From assembly GCA_032718475.1 (NCBI GenBank), contig JAUCBJ010001705.1:1-42076 (forward strand): a stretch of 42,076 nucleotides of DNA, written 5' to 3'. Under the pieces are notes generated by a model. It searched no databases, was not told the DNA's origin, and saw nothing but the letters and a program-made list of their open reading frames with translations. Of the stretch, positions 1 to 9,839 are shown in pieces. Made by a program: the position numbers and the translations under genes. The DNA is from Nemertoderma westbladi (taxonomy: Eukaryota > Xenacoelomorpha > Nemertodermatida > Nemertodermatidae). Position 1 is the stretch's first letter; every line of letters starts with the position of its first letter.

Positions 1-560
1 GCTACTTATATTTTATGTAATCTTTATAACAAACATTATTAAGGAATCGAATTATACTTTACATATTATATTTATTTATTATTTTTTTTTTACCTAAATC
101 ATGATTAAATAAATAAATAGAATTAATGTACCGATTCGTGCGAGTAATTGATTTTATATGGACCTTGTAAAGTTAGTAGAGGTAAATGCGTCTGTAAAGA
201 CTGAAAGATTTTTAAGATATGAGTCTGGCTAAAAAACACCACATAATACTGGAGTAATGTACAGCATGTGCGTGTATTACGGCATTATATATATAGATAG
301 GAGATAGCAAGTACACCGTACACGTACATGGCAAGAGATTAATATGCTGACAAAGAGAGACCCACAAGAACTGAAAACAAATAATTTGGTCCCAGCCACA
401 AAGATGAAAGAAGGGCAATCTAACAACCGATTTTAATATTAATTTTATCTCCTTTGTGCTTTAGTGTATATATATGCCAGATGGATTTTGATAAATCATG
501 CCGAAATATATCATTTTTCAATTATGATCATTTCCAATTTTTGTGCATATTCTTAGGCCC
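1..560. other. AT-rich non-coding DNA
   Basis: No convincing gene. The short open frames have no recognisable domain or codon bias. The only structure I see is one copy of a dispersed repeat at 120-172. Confidence 0.6.
120..172 (+). repeat. Dispersed repeat copy (pair with 6147-6192)
   Basis: The segment beginning AATTAATGTACCGATTCG and ending TTATATGGACCTT recurs at 6147-6192 with a few substitutions, in the same orientation. The identity of the repeat is unknown. Confidence 0.65.
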
Positions 561-573
561 GGGTCACACATGA

Positions 574-648
574 GCTTTCAACTTTCAACATGCAACTTTC
601 AAAATGCACTAGTCCTATGTTCTATCTTACTTGAAAGTTGAAAGTTGG
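574..648. repeat. Short inverted repeat
   Basis: CTTTCAACTTTCAAC at 575-589 is mirrored by TTGAAAGTTGAAAG at 631-644, with another partial copy in between. This could be the end of a small foldback element; no target duplication is evident. Confidence 0.4.
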
Positions 649-749
649 CATTTCCAGCATTGACAACCAATCAGAAGTTTAAGTCGTGTTTATATTAAAT
701 TATAGCAGCTACAGTATATAACATTTATGTTATATACTTTACGGATCTA

Positions 750-832
750 GGACACTTCCCCCCGCCCAAGTAGGACACTTCCCCCCGGATACTTCCCCCC
801 CGGACACTTGCCCCCCGGACACTTCCCCCCCA
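750..832 (+). repeat. C-rich array, left arm
   Basis: About four imperfect copies of GGACACTTCCCCCC, with variants GGATACTT and GGACACTTG. It is the inverted partner of the array at 1821-2024. Confidence 0.8.
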
Positions 833-1005
833 GTTAAAGTGTTAAAATTAATCTGGGTGCATCAAAGCAATAAACAAAAGTTAAAGATGGTTACAGGACA
901 AGTTGTATCTAGACAAGTTTTTTCAAAATTATAAAAGAAACATTTTTATAGACAAATTTTGTTTGTTTTTCTTTTAATTCCTTTAATTCTTTTAATTTCT
1001 TTTAA

Positions 1006-1142
1006 TTGGGGGCTGTCGCCCCCAAACCCCCGCTTCTTTTCTTGGGGGTTGCCGCCCCCAAACCCCCGCTTCTTTTCTTGGGGGCTGCCTCCCCCAAACC
1101 CCCGCTTCTTTTCTTGGAGGTTATCGCCCCCAGACCCCGGCA
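1006..1142 (+). repeat. 36-bp tandem repeat, about 3.5 copies
   Basis: CGCTTCTTTTCTTGGGGG recurs at 1031, 1067 and 1103, a period of 36 bp. Because 36 is a multiple of three and the unit lacks stops, it reads open on both strands. The resulting small frames look like repeat artefacts rather than genes. Confidence 0.85.
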
Positions 1143-1820
1143 TTTCCCTGAGTGCCCGTGGTGAAAGACTTAAGACCATTTTGAAATAATTAATTCATGT
1201 TTGTATCATCAGATAATAAATTGACTAAGCCTAAAGTAGGAGCTGTATTGAACGTTAACCAATTTAATATATAAATTACTACAATATTATATAATTCAAC
1301 AAAATCCTATTAAAAATATTGCAAGTAACCAGGAAATTTAATATGTTGTGTGTATAATATCTATATAGTATGTATAGTAGTAATATGTATATCAATATGT
1401 AATGCTGAACACAGAATACAGGTCGACGCATGTCGATTTTACACTGGAGAGGTATAATTGTGATTGCAACAATAATATTCATCCCCATCTGCTACAATTT
1501 GAAGAAGACTATTACATAATAATACCTATAATTAAAACAATTAATTATTATAATTCTATAGTTAATAAAAACAGTATATCATTCCGGGGATGGAATTTAT
1601 AGGTCATCTAATATAATTAATTGTTTAAAGATCAGCAAACAATACGATGTAATTGCATTGATAAAACCCATAAATAAAACTTAGATATAAAATGTAAAAT
1701 CGGGATGCAAAAGATCACTTTCTGAGCTACGAAAGGAAAATTGGATACAACTTATCTGGATACAAGCGGTCCGTTTACCTTACAAAATGAAAAATACGAA
1801 TGTGCGAAGTTAAGAACAGT

Positions 1821-2024
1821 CGGGGGGGGGGGGAAGTGTTCGCGGGGGGGAAGTGTCCGCGGGGGGGAAGTATCTGGGGGGGAAGTGTCCGGGGGGGAAG
1901 TGTCCTACTTGAGCGGGGGGGGGGACTGTCCGGGGGGGAAGTGTCCGGGGGGGAAGTGTCCTACTTGAGCGGGGGGGAACTGTCCGGGGGGAAGTGTCCG
2001 GGGGGGGGGGGGGGGGAAGTGTCC
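1821..2024 (+). repeat. G-rich array, right arm
   Basis: About twelve copies of GGGGGGAAGTGTCC with runs of up to about 17 G. G tracts at this density are expected to form G-quadruplexes and are hard to assemble, so the exact length is uncertain. Confidence 0.85.
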
Positions 2025-2420
2025 GAACACCGGAAATATAATATATCCAGCAGGAGTTAGTAGAAGTAAAGATAACCAACCCACCATCATTTTGCAATAT
2101 AATATTTATGGTTGGGTACTATTAATACATGTGTACATTGTAGATCAGTTGATCCACTGACTACTTGTTACATGAACAACAGCACATGGGTTCCACCATA
2201 AAGTCAGCTACAATGCACGAGCTGAAAGTCTACATAATGTATAACAATCGGAGATTAAATTCATTGACTTAACTTGTATTGTCCTGGTTACGGAATCATA
2301 AACTCTTTATTTTCGGTAGCCCATTTAATTAGATGAAAAACACTTTAGAACCTTTAGGATAATTGTTTTAATATACTTTGTACATTAGAAAAATTTAAAC
2401 TGTAGATAATAATAATTTTA
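2025..2420. other. Intergenic, 5' flank of the transporter gene
   Basis: AT-rich with no coding signal. A clear core promoter is not visible. An in-frame TAG seven codons before the transporter ATG shows the reading frame does not extend upstream. Confidence 0.5.
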
Positions 2421-3686
2421 ATGACCCCGTCAAATAGAAACGATATTGTGGAAGGATGGAGATTCTACTTCTTAGTGAGTTTCCTTATCGCCTTCCAAAT
2501 GATACCAGGATGGTGTACCAATTTAATGGAGTCATTCTTTCCTATTGTTGTCCAACAGCGGGGATGGTCAAACGCTCTGATTGGTGCTCTACTTGCCGCG
2601 TTTTCTCTAGTCAGACTATTGATCTATGTCGTCTGCCCACATGCTATCAGTAACTGGGGGACCCGGATTTCTATTGGAATGTTCGGAATTATAGGATCAA
2701 TTTCGCAATTGGCTTTTGGATTTGTGGAATATATACCCATTAATGAATATGGATTGTATATATTCGCGTGCTTTTTTCTACGAATTATTGAAGGTATAGG
2801 TCTTAACATTAGTTATACCTATTCTTACAATCTTTTGGTGGAATTGATGCCAAATTATCGAAGTTTCTTGAGTGGTATAGTTATTATAATTGCCTCCCTT
2901 GGATATACACTTTCACCGATTTTCGGTTCTGCTATTTATGTTCAGTGTGGGTTTGAATTTCCATTTGTTATTTCTGGTTTAATGTTTTTCATCATTGTCG
3001 TTTACATCTGGTTCGAGGCACCTGGTTATCTTTGCGACAGATGCGAAAACTCGGAGGATCGTCCGACATATAGCGGAATTCTCAAGAATCCAGGAATTAC
3101 AGTTTTACTTATTTTGCAAGGATATTCAGCGAGTTTGATATATTTTGCAAATGCTAACTATGCTGTCTATGTTCAAAGATACTACAATGCGACACAATAT
3201 TACATTGGGCTATATTTTATGATTTATCCTGTTCTTCAAGGTTCTATAAGTTTCTTCTTCGCCGTTTCGCTGAGTAAATGGACTACAATTTATCCAACTA
3301 TAATTGGTATTATTTTAGAGATTGTATCGGCGCAGCTAATCGGCCCAACCGAAGTACTCGGTATTCCGTATTCCTTAACGACTTCTCTTATTGGACTGTC
3401 GATACTTGGATGTGGGGGAGGAATGTTTTTTGTTCCTGGATTTGAGACTATAACTCGACTCGCTGTAAAAGTTGGTGGTTTCCGAGACAACGTGGATACG
3501 AGGGCTGTTCTCCAACAAGCTCTTAGAATTTCATTCTCTCTTGGTTATATAATGGGATCAGTGTTTGGGGGTCTTCTGAATGATCTGTTCGGATACCAAA
3601 TTGGTTCGTCGCTGTTTAGTCTTATTGGACTACCATTTGTGTTTGCTTTGATAGCGTTATTTTTCTGTCATTATGTTGATGAGTAA
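2421..3686 (+). CDS. MFS transporter, SLC18B1-like, intronless
   Basis: A 421-residue protein with about twelve hydrophobic segments, typical of the major facilitator superfamily and predicted to sit in a membrane. The loop before TM4 to TM5 contains RIIEGIGLNISYTYSYN, and the second half contains GLSILGCGGGMFFVPGFE followed by a GYIMGSVFGGLLND segment. These match the layout I know from SLC18B1 (C6orf192, a vesicular polyamine-type carrier), so the family call is by remembered pattern; the substrate is not established. The ATG at 2421 is the first in frame after an upstream TAG, and the length fits the family. The single uninterrupted exon in an intron-rich genome suggests an old retrocopy or a naturally intronless lineage member. 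No frameshift or stop interrupts it, so it looks functional. I see no polyadenylation signal close to the stop. Confidence 0.8.
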   Translation: MTPSNRNDIVEGWRFYFLVSFLIAFQMIPGWCTNLMESFFPIVVQQRGWSNALIGALLAAFSLVRLLIYVVCPHAISNWGTRISIGMFGIIGSISQLAFGFVEYIPINEYGLYIFACFFLRIIEGIGLNISYTYSYNLLVELMPNYRSFLSGIVIIIASLGYTLSPIFGSAIYVQCGFEFPFVISGLMFFIIVVYIWFEAPGYLCDRCENSEDRPTYSGILKNPGITVLLILQGYSASLIYFANANYAVYVQRYYNATQYYIGLYFMIYPVLQGSISFFFAVSLSKWTTIYPTIIGIILEIVSAQLIGPTEVLGIPYSLTTSLIGLSILGCGGGMFFVPGFETITRLAVKVGGFRDNVDTRAVLQQALRISFSLGYIMGSVFGGLLNDLFGYQIGSSLFSLIGLPFVFALIALFFCHYVDE

Positions 3687-3784
3687 TATTGTGAGCAGTT
3701 TAATGTTGTCTTGGTGGAAAATTAAATCGCTACTGTTGGTGATGGTTGCTAGAGTAGAGAGCAGCAGCATAATTGAAGCAAAAT

Positions 3785-3892
3785 AACATAATTTATGTCA
3801 TTTTTACATTTTATTTATACAGCAATTAATTTAATTTGTGCAGTTTCTATCACTTATAATATATATATATACAATCATTTCATAATGTTAAC
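3785..3892 (+). repeat. Dispersed repeat copy 1, left part
   Basis: Matches 5835-5945 closely (shared TTAATTTGTGCAGTTTCTAT and the following ACAATCATTTC). The copy is interrupted by a LINE and continues at 5312. Confidence 0.8.
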
Positions 3893-5311
3893 TAAATGTT
3901 AACTTCCTTGGGCAGCCACCAAACATCGAGGTCAGCCCTACAAGGAAAATATATGACAAGACACTACCTATAGAAACAGGGGACTTCACACCTGCCGAAC
4001 TCCAAAGAAGCATTAAAAGCATGTCCAATAATAAAGCGAGTGGATTAGATGAAATCCCATGCGGAGGTATGGAAAACATGAGTGTTAAACAGACCATTAT
4101 TGAATGTTTGCAACCGGTTGTTAAAAGGGGAAAAGCCACCACCAATTGGGACTAAATGTCAACTAAAGGCTCTCCCCAAGGAAGGAGACCTCGGTATACC
4201 AACAAACTATCGTGGGATCTGTCTGCTTGTGGTAGGTGCCAAAATATACAATAAAATGATTCTATATAGGATTAGGCCTCACATAGAGAAACTACTGCGC
4301 AAGAGCCAAAACGGATTTCGACCAAATAGATCAACAATAGCTCAGATACTTGCACTACGGAGGTAAAATGCTTGTAATCCTAAGAGCTTATGGAATACCA
4401 GAAGTAATAGTTGCTGGCATTGGATTGTTATATTGTGGCACAGAAGATTATGATGATTAGGATTATGCAATGAGGATGGCAACAAAGGGTGAAGATCTGG
4501 GATTCACACTTCAAGAACGCAGAAGTAGTAGATATCCGGCAACTACAGTCACAGACACCGACTTTGCGGATGACATCGCCCTGCTCTCTAATACGCTAGC
4601 AGATGCACAGCTTCTACTAAATAAAGTGGAGAGGGCTGCTAAGGAGGTTGGATTGCATAAAATGCTTCCCAGACCGAATTAATGAGCTTTAATGTTGATG
4701 GAAACTTGACAACCATTAATAATAATCAACTAAGGAAGGTCTATGACTTCCAGTACCTTGGATCATGGATAGAGAGTAGCAAAAAGGACATAGAAGTTAG
4801 GAAAGCAAAGGCTTGGGTAACTCTATTAAAAATGGATACCATCTGGAAATCAGATCTCTCCAGGCACCTGAAGACTAAGTTCTTTTGAGCCACAGTGGAA
4901 AGTGTATTTTTATACAGGGGTGAGACCTGGACACTGATTAAATCACTTGAACAACGAATTGATGGTTTCTACACAAGACTACTAAGGGTAGCCATAAACA
5001 TCAGCTGGAGACAACACATGACAAACGCCGAGCTTTATGGTACAATACCACCTTATCAACCACCCTCCGTGAACGCAGATTAAGATTCAGTGGGCACTGC
5101 TGGTAAAGTAAAGACGAGGTCATACCAGATCTACTTTTCTAGCAACCAACTCATGGAAAGCGTAGTTGTAGACCGGCCATAACATAAATATATCAACTTG
5201 AAAGGGATACTGAACTTGGGAGAAACGAAATTGCGACAACTATGGAGAATCGGGAAGACTGGAAGGATCTCATTTCCACTGTCCGAGTTCGCTCGACCTA
5301 GTAGTAGTAGT
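3893..5311 (+). mobile_element. LINE copy 1 (degenerate reverse transcriptase), (TAG)n tail
   Basis: Broken reverse-transcriptase segments are readable in several frames: NNKASGLDEIP near 4030, NYRGICLL near 4205, SQNGFRPNRST near 4310, the catalytic box FADDIALLS at 4563-4589, and the C-terminal region WRQHMTNAELYGTIPP near 5010. The central part holding the first catalytic Asp and the LQGD box is missing, so the copy has internal deletions as well as frameshifts. It ends in GTAGTAGTAGT. The target duplication ACAATCATTTCRTAATGTTA is present at 3871-3890 and 5312-5331. It is 5'-truncated, lacks the endonuclease, and is not mobile on its own. Confidence 0.88.
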
Positions 5312-5518
5312 ACAATCATTTCGTAATGTTACAATTTTGGAATAAAACTACATACAATCTTGTTGCAATGTACTTTACAGTGTTCTGATCCTCGTTGCCT
5401 TATTTTCACTCACTCACTACGTTTGTTCGTGTAACAAATCACTCGGATCAGCACACTGTAAAATGCTACTTTACACACAAGATTTAAATAGTTAATTATT
5501 CCAAAATTGTAACATTAC
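5312..5518 (+). repeat. Dispersed repeat copy 1, right part
   Basis: Continuation of the repeat at 3785-3892 after the LINE insertion. It matches 5930-6100 including the ATTTTCACTCACTCACTA block, and overlaps the foldback element at 5323-5518. Confidence 0.75.
5323..5518. mobile_element. Foldback MITE, 196 bp
   Basis: The ends GTAATGTTACAATTTTGG and CCAAAATTGTAACATTAC form perfect 23-bp inverted repeats (5323-5345 and 5496-5518). Imperfect complementarity continues inward, so the whole unit can fold into one hairpin. It has no coding capacity. Confidence 0.7.
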
Positions 5519-5834
5519 TCAACGCCGTTAGTATTAACAGTGAGTTGTTATTGAGCACTTTACAACTTTTGAGGACATTATAGTCTCATTGTATTGTCCT
5601 GTACATGTAGTATTGTATTTGGTGTTATTCGTTAAGTAATGTCCCCTTCGTGGACATACTTAACGCCGCATTGGATACCAAGTGAACAATAGGTGAAAAT
5701 TTACCTGAGAGCCAGATAGGCCTACTGCATTACCTACCGGTAGACGGGGTATAGTTATTAATAACCAGTTGGGCCTAGCTATATTATTATAACATTGCTC
5801 CACACGCCGCCATAAATATAAGCTAACTTATTTA
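5519..5834. other. Non-coding spacer
   Basis: I see no gene. It contains one TAGGCCTA and one TACCGGTA palindrome near 5717 and 5737. Confidence 0.5.
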
Positions 5835-6120
5835 TAACATATTGTAATTTATGTCATTTTTACATTTATTTATAAAGAAACTAATTTAATTTGTGCAGTT
5901 TCTATCACTTATAATGTATATGTACAATCATTTCGTAATGTTAAAATTTTGGAATAAAACTACATACATACTTGTTGCAAAGTACTTTACTTTAGGCCTA
6001 CAGTGTTCTGATCCTCGTGGCTTTATTTTCACTCACTCACTAACGTTCGTTCGTGTAACAAAGCCACTCGGATCATCACACTGTAAGTTACTTTACACAC
6101 AAGTATGTAAATAGTTATTA
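5835..6120 (+). repeat. Dispersed repeat copy 2
   Basis: Uninterrupted copy of the repeat split at 3785-3892 plus 5312-5518. Relative to copy 1 it carries an 11-bp insertion (CTTTAGGCCTA) near 5990 that creates a TAGGCCTA palindrome. Its right end diverges from the inverted repeat seen in copy 1. Confidence 0.8.
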
Positions 6121-6146
6121 CATAACTTATTATTAAATATATTAAA

Positions 6147-6192
6147 TTAATGTAACGATTCGAGCCAGTAATGGAACTTATATGGACCTTTT
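6147..6192 (+). repeat. Dispersed repeat copy (pair with 120-172)
   Basis: AATTAATGTAACGATTCG through TTATATGGACCTT matches the segment near the window start. Confidence 0.65.
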
Positions 6193-6898
6193 GATTGAAA
6201 TTATTTTATTCTTAAATTGTTACTTTTTCGATCGCATATACCCCAAAATCACGAGAAAAATGGAGTAGGGCCTACCGGTACTTATTAAAAACCCTTTGGA
6301 TTGCATTAACTTGACTTTTTTCCCATAAAAAAAAGTAAACTAAAATATTTTTGATGGCATTTCTTAAATTTTATTACATGTGATGAAAGAGCATCGATTA
6401 TAGCATTGAGTAATTTGAGCAAACTCCATTCACACACTTAAAGTTAAATAAATATTCGAGAACACTAAATTAATTAACATTGAGCATAAGGCAGCATCAG
6501 AAGTTGAAGAGTAGAGTACTTTTGAATCGCAGTAACTATGGAAGGAAGTAACTATGGACAGTTTAATTTATTTTCATTATATCGCTCTATGTTTTGTTAA
6601 CAACCAATTTAAGAATAAAATTGCGTATTAGGCCTACTAAATAGGAAAAACGTAGAACATTTCTTTTTCGATATTCTCCCGCCCTTTATTAACCTCACTG
6701 GCACAACTAAATTTAGTTTATTGTTTTGGTTAGAAATGCATGCCATTATAACCTGCTACTTTCCTTTAAAATGTACCTTAAATAGTGAATATCGATATTA
6801 AATATTCGCTAAATTAAGTTAATATGTTAAAATAATCTGAAATGACAACCCAATTGGTAATATGCCTACCGGTACGCAAAATACTGCAGTACTACAAT
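6193..6898. other. Non-coding AT-rich stretch
   Basis: No gene, RNA or element is recognisable. Two palindromic 8-mers (TAGGCCTA, TACCGGTA) occur here. Confidence 0.5.
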
Positions 6899-6937
6899 CT
6901 ATAATCCGATAAACCGGCTACAGGTAGTAGGTGCTAA

Positions 6938-7180
6938 AATGCACAACGAGCAACAATGAGCATCAACGAGCAACAACGAGCAATAATAGAGTACAACAAC
7001 GAGTAACAATGAGTAACAATGAGCAACAAAAGGCAATAGTAAAGTACAACAACGAGCAATAATAAAGTACAACAACGAGCAACAATGAGAAACAACGAGT
7101 AACAATGAGAAACAACGAGCAACAATGAGAAACAACGAGCAACAATGAGAAAAAACGAGCAACAACGTGCAACAATTAAA
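6938..7180 (+). repeat. Degenerate minisatellite of GAGCAACAAC-like units
   Basis: About 240 bp of imperfect 10- to 20-bp units alternating ACAACGAGCA and ACAATGAGA, with interspersed GTACAAC. The minus strand reads open in all three frames only because the repeat lacks stops. Confidence 0.85.
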
Positions 7181-7381
7181 AATTATGGCGACACCTCGTA
7201 GGGAGCATCTATTGGACATTTCGCTTTATTTCGTTTAGAAATGTAGAAGATTCTGCATGTCAACTAGTTTTATAACTACCACAGTCTTTCTTTAGGCCTA
7301 CTTCAACTTGCCTTGGTAAACTAAAACTTTCTACTTTGATCCGGTTAGCAGGTTTAGTGCATTGCAAGTAGATAGGCCTAC

Positions 7382-8330
7382 TACTACTACTAGGTCGAGC
7401 GAACTCGGACAGTGGAAATGAGATCCTTCCAGCCTTCCCGATTCTCCATAGTTGTCGCAATTTCGTTTCTCCCAAGTTCAGTATCCTTTTCAAGTTGATC
7501 TATATATGTTATGCCCGGTCGTCCACGACTACGCTTTCCATGAGTTGGTTGCCAGAAAAGTAGATCTGGTATGACCTCGTATTTACTTCGCCAGCAGTGT
7601 CCACTGAATCTTAATCTGCGTTCACGGAGGGTGGTTGATACAGGTGGTATTGTACCATAAATCTCGGCGTTTGTCATGTGTTGTCTCCAACTGATGTTTA
7701 GGGCTGCCCTTAGGAGTCTTGTGTAAATCAATCATCAATCCATCAATTCGTTGTTCAAGTAATTTAGTTAGTGTCCAGGTCTCACCCCCGTATAAAAATA
7801 CACTTTCCACTGTGGCTCGAAAGAACTTAGTCTTCAGGTGCCTGGAGAGATCTGATTTCCAGATGGTATCCATTTTTGATAGAGCTACCCAAGCCTTTGC
7901 TTTCCTAACTTCTATGTCCTTTTTGCAACTCTCTATCCATGATCCTAGGTACTGGAAGTCGTCTTACATCTTAGTTGATTATTATCAATGGTTGTCAAGT
8001 TTCCATCAACATTAAAAGCCATGAATTCGGTCTTCCCCGGTCTTGGTAGCATTTATTTGCAATCCAACCTCCTTAGCAGCCCTCTCCACTTTATTTAGTA
8101 GAAGCAGTGCATCTGCTAGCGTATTAGAGACAAATGAGAGCAGGGCGATGACATCCGCAAAGTCGGCTGTGACTGTAGTTTCCGGATATCTACTACTTCT
8201 GCGTTCTTGAAGTGTGAATCCCAGATCTTCACCCTTTGTGGCCGTCCTCATTGCGTAATCCAGCACAATTACAAATAGTAATGGTGCTAATGTGTCACCT
8301 TGCAGTACGCCAGCCAGGATTGAGAAAAGA
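7382..8330 (-). mobile_element. LINE copy 2 (degenerate reverse transcriptase), (TAG)n tail
   Basis: Same family as the element at 3893-5311, opposite orientation. Reading leftwards it starts inside the reverse transcriptase (GVLQGDTLAPLLF near 8310), passes a mutated catalytic box FADVIALLS (second Asp replaced), the thumb and C-terminal region, and ends in the tail seen as CTACTACTACTAGG on the plus strand. It is 5'-truncated with several frameshifts. The 13-mer TAGATAGGCCTAC occurs at 7369-7381 beside the tail and at 8353-8365 beyond the 5' end, a possible target duplication, though the TAGGCCTAC core is common in this window. Confidence 0.88.
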
Positions 8331-8373
8331 GACTATAGAAATAAAATAAAAATAGATAGGCCTACCTACCGGT

Positions 8374-8530
8374 ATTCACTATTGACTGACTGAACTGATA
8401 GTAAACTAAGTTTTAGGTTGTACACTTCTACAGTAGCCTATGTAATATAACTGTATGTTTAGGTAGGCCTATACAGGTATACTGTTAGGCAACTTGTAAG
8501 ATTTTATCATAAATTAACATAATGGCGGAG
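8374..8530 (+). repeat. Tandem duplication, copy 1
   Basis: TTCACTATTGACTGACTGAA through TTATCATAAATTAACATAATGGCGGAG recurs at 8561-8725 with indels. Both copies end in a start codon context ATAATGGC(G/T)GAG. Confidence 0.85.
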
Positions 8531-8560
8531 CATGTTAGGCCGTATATATAGTAGGCCATG

Positions 8561-8725
8561 CCTATTCACTATTGACTGACTGAACTGATAGTAAAATTTT
8601 AAGTTTTAGGTTCTACAGTAGCCTATGTAATGTAACTAACTGTATGCATGCATAGGCCTACATAGGTAGGCCTATACTGTAGGCAACTTGTAAGGTTTTA
8701 TCATAAATTAATATAATGGCTGAGA
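8561..8725 (+). repeat. Tandem duplication, copy 2
   Basis: Diverged partner of 8374-8530. It has an extra TAGGCCTACA insertion and leads into the open frame at 8716. Confidence 0.85.
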
Positions 8726-8943
8726 GGCAGTTCACATGTCCATTGAAGTTTGCTTCTGAAACCGTACTATCGTATCACAAGATTAGAGACCACGAGGACG
8801 TTAACTACGTTTCAGTTGAAGTACGGCGAGGTTTATTACTGTCGAAATCTATTTTATTAGATATTCCGGATCTTTTCGCCGTGGATGCTGTGGTTCCGAC
8901 GGCAGATCTTTGCAACTGCAGTATCGTAACATTGGTATCGTAA
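8716..8943 (+). CDS. Possible small gene or first exon, function unknown
   Basis: A 75-codon frame beginning MAERQFTCPLKF. Residues 8-26 fit the second half of a C2H2 zinc finger (Cys, then Phe, Leu, His and His at canonical spacing), but the first Cys is absent, so this may be a remnant or a coincidence. The base composition is more coding-like than the flanks. The ATG lies at the end of a duplicated upstream block, as if a promoter plus start had been duplicated. No downstream exon was found and no family is recognised. It could equally be a non-coding frame. Confidence 0.3.
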   Translation: MAERQFTCPLKFASETVLSYHKIRDHEDVNYVSVEVRRGLLLSKSILLDIPDLFAVDAVVPTADLCNCSIVTLVS

Positions 8944-9688
8944 CGGCGTCAACATCGGTATCTACCCGTATTATTATTCTTTCGTATTATTATTACTTTC
9001 GTTCACATTATGAACGACACTTCGTCAAGTCCCATTCGATTGGAAGCATGACATCCTTGTTGATGGTGTTCGAACCCGTTTCGTACCATAACTAAAGAAG
9101 TGTAATACACAAGTCAGCAAGTTGTAGATCAGTTCAATGGGGTAATTTAATAAGTGTATTAATTTTCTGAACAAAATGAAGCCGGTGAATCACATCTTCA
9201 CTAACTTTACGCCTGATTTTAATTTACCGGAACCAACGGGTCAATGACGCAGCGAAGGCCACACTGGAATTAATACGTAATAACAAAGGAGAAGGCTGAA
9301 GCTCAACAATAATTCTGGTTGTCTGTCATTAATTTAGAAATTTATTATAATAATAATTGAATTAAATGCATTTGATCTCGTGTATAAGCAATATGCATAC
9401 GATATCAACCGTTTCAAACGTATACAGTACTTTTTCGATATATGTAGTATGTTTTTGTTACGGTTACAGAGTGTAATAATGTATATTATTATTGAAATTT
9501 AGTAAATCGGCAGTGATCCCAACGTTATTACCTATATTTAATCTCCCTTTCAAACATTTACTCATTTTTAATCTGTCAAATTTACTTATTTTTAATACGG
9601 ATTTTACCCCTTCTCTGACTTTACGGCAATTCATTAATTATCTCCAGCCTTAGGTATTGTTAGTACCGGTAAGTAGCCTATCAACGAC
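8944..9688. other. Non-coding stretch
   Basis: AT-rich, with (ATT)n-like patches near 8970-9000 and 9340. I see no gene or element. Confidence 0.5.
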
Positions 9689-9735
9689 ACTAGCCGAACA
9701 GAACAAGACTGTCAGTCTTGTTCTGTTCGGCTAGT
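9689..9735. repeat. Near-perfect 47-nt palindrome
   Basis: Arms of 23 nt (ACTAGCCGAACAGAACAAG plus ACTG, and the exact complement) flank a single T at 9712. It would form a very stable hairpin. It is followed by a weaker inverted pair around 9745-9790. Confidence 0.9.
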
Positions 9736-9766
9736 AATTAAAGTAATTAAAGGTATAATATTATGG

Positions 9767-9822
9767 ACCCATAATACAGTATTACACCTTTAATTACAGT
9801 TGTTGCAACAGCTCATCTCCAA
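9767..9822 (+). repeat. Direct repeat flanking the LINE/SINE block, left copy
   Basis: CCCATAATA, ACCTTTAATTACAGTTG and CAACAGCTCATCTCCAATTT recur in the same order and orientation at 11369-11425. Confidence 0.85.
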
Positions 9823-9839
9823 TTTATTTAATTAATATC

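Larger units (their letters stand above)
750..2024. mobile_element. GC-rich element with inverted satellite-like ends
   Basis: A C-rich array (750-832) and a G-rich array (1821-2024) are inverted copies of the same ~15-bp motif (GGACACTTCCCCCC). Both contain the longer shared string CAAGTAGGACACTTCCCCCC on opposite strands. The AT-rich interior holds a 36-bp tandem repeat. I find no transposase and no clear target duplication, so it is best described as a non-autonomous inverted-repeat element of unknown family. Confidence 0.5.

Noticed and set aside
6899-7219. Cys/Leu-rich minus-strand frames
   Set aside because: Produced by the GAGCAACAAC minisatellite lacking stops in several frames.
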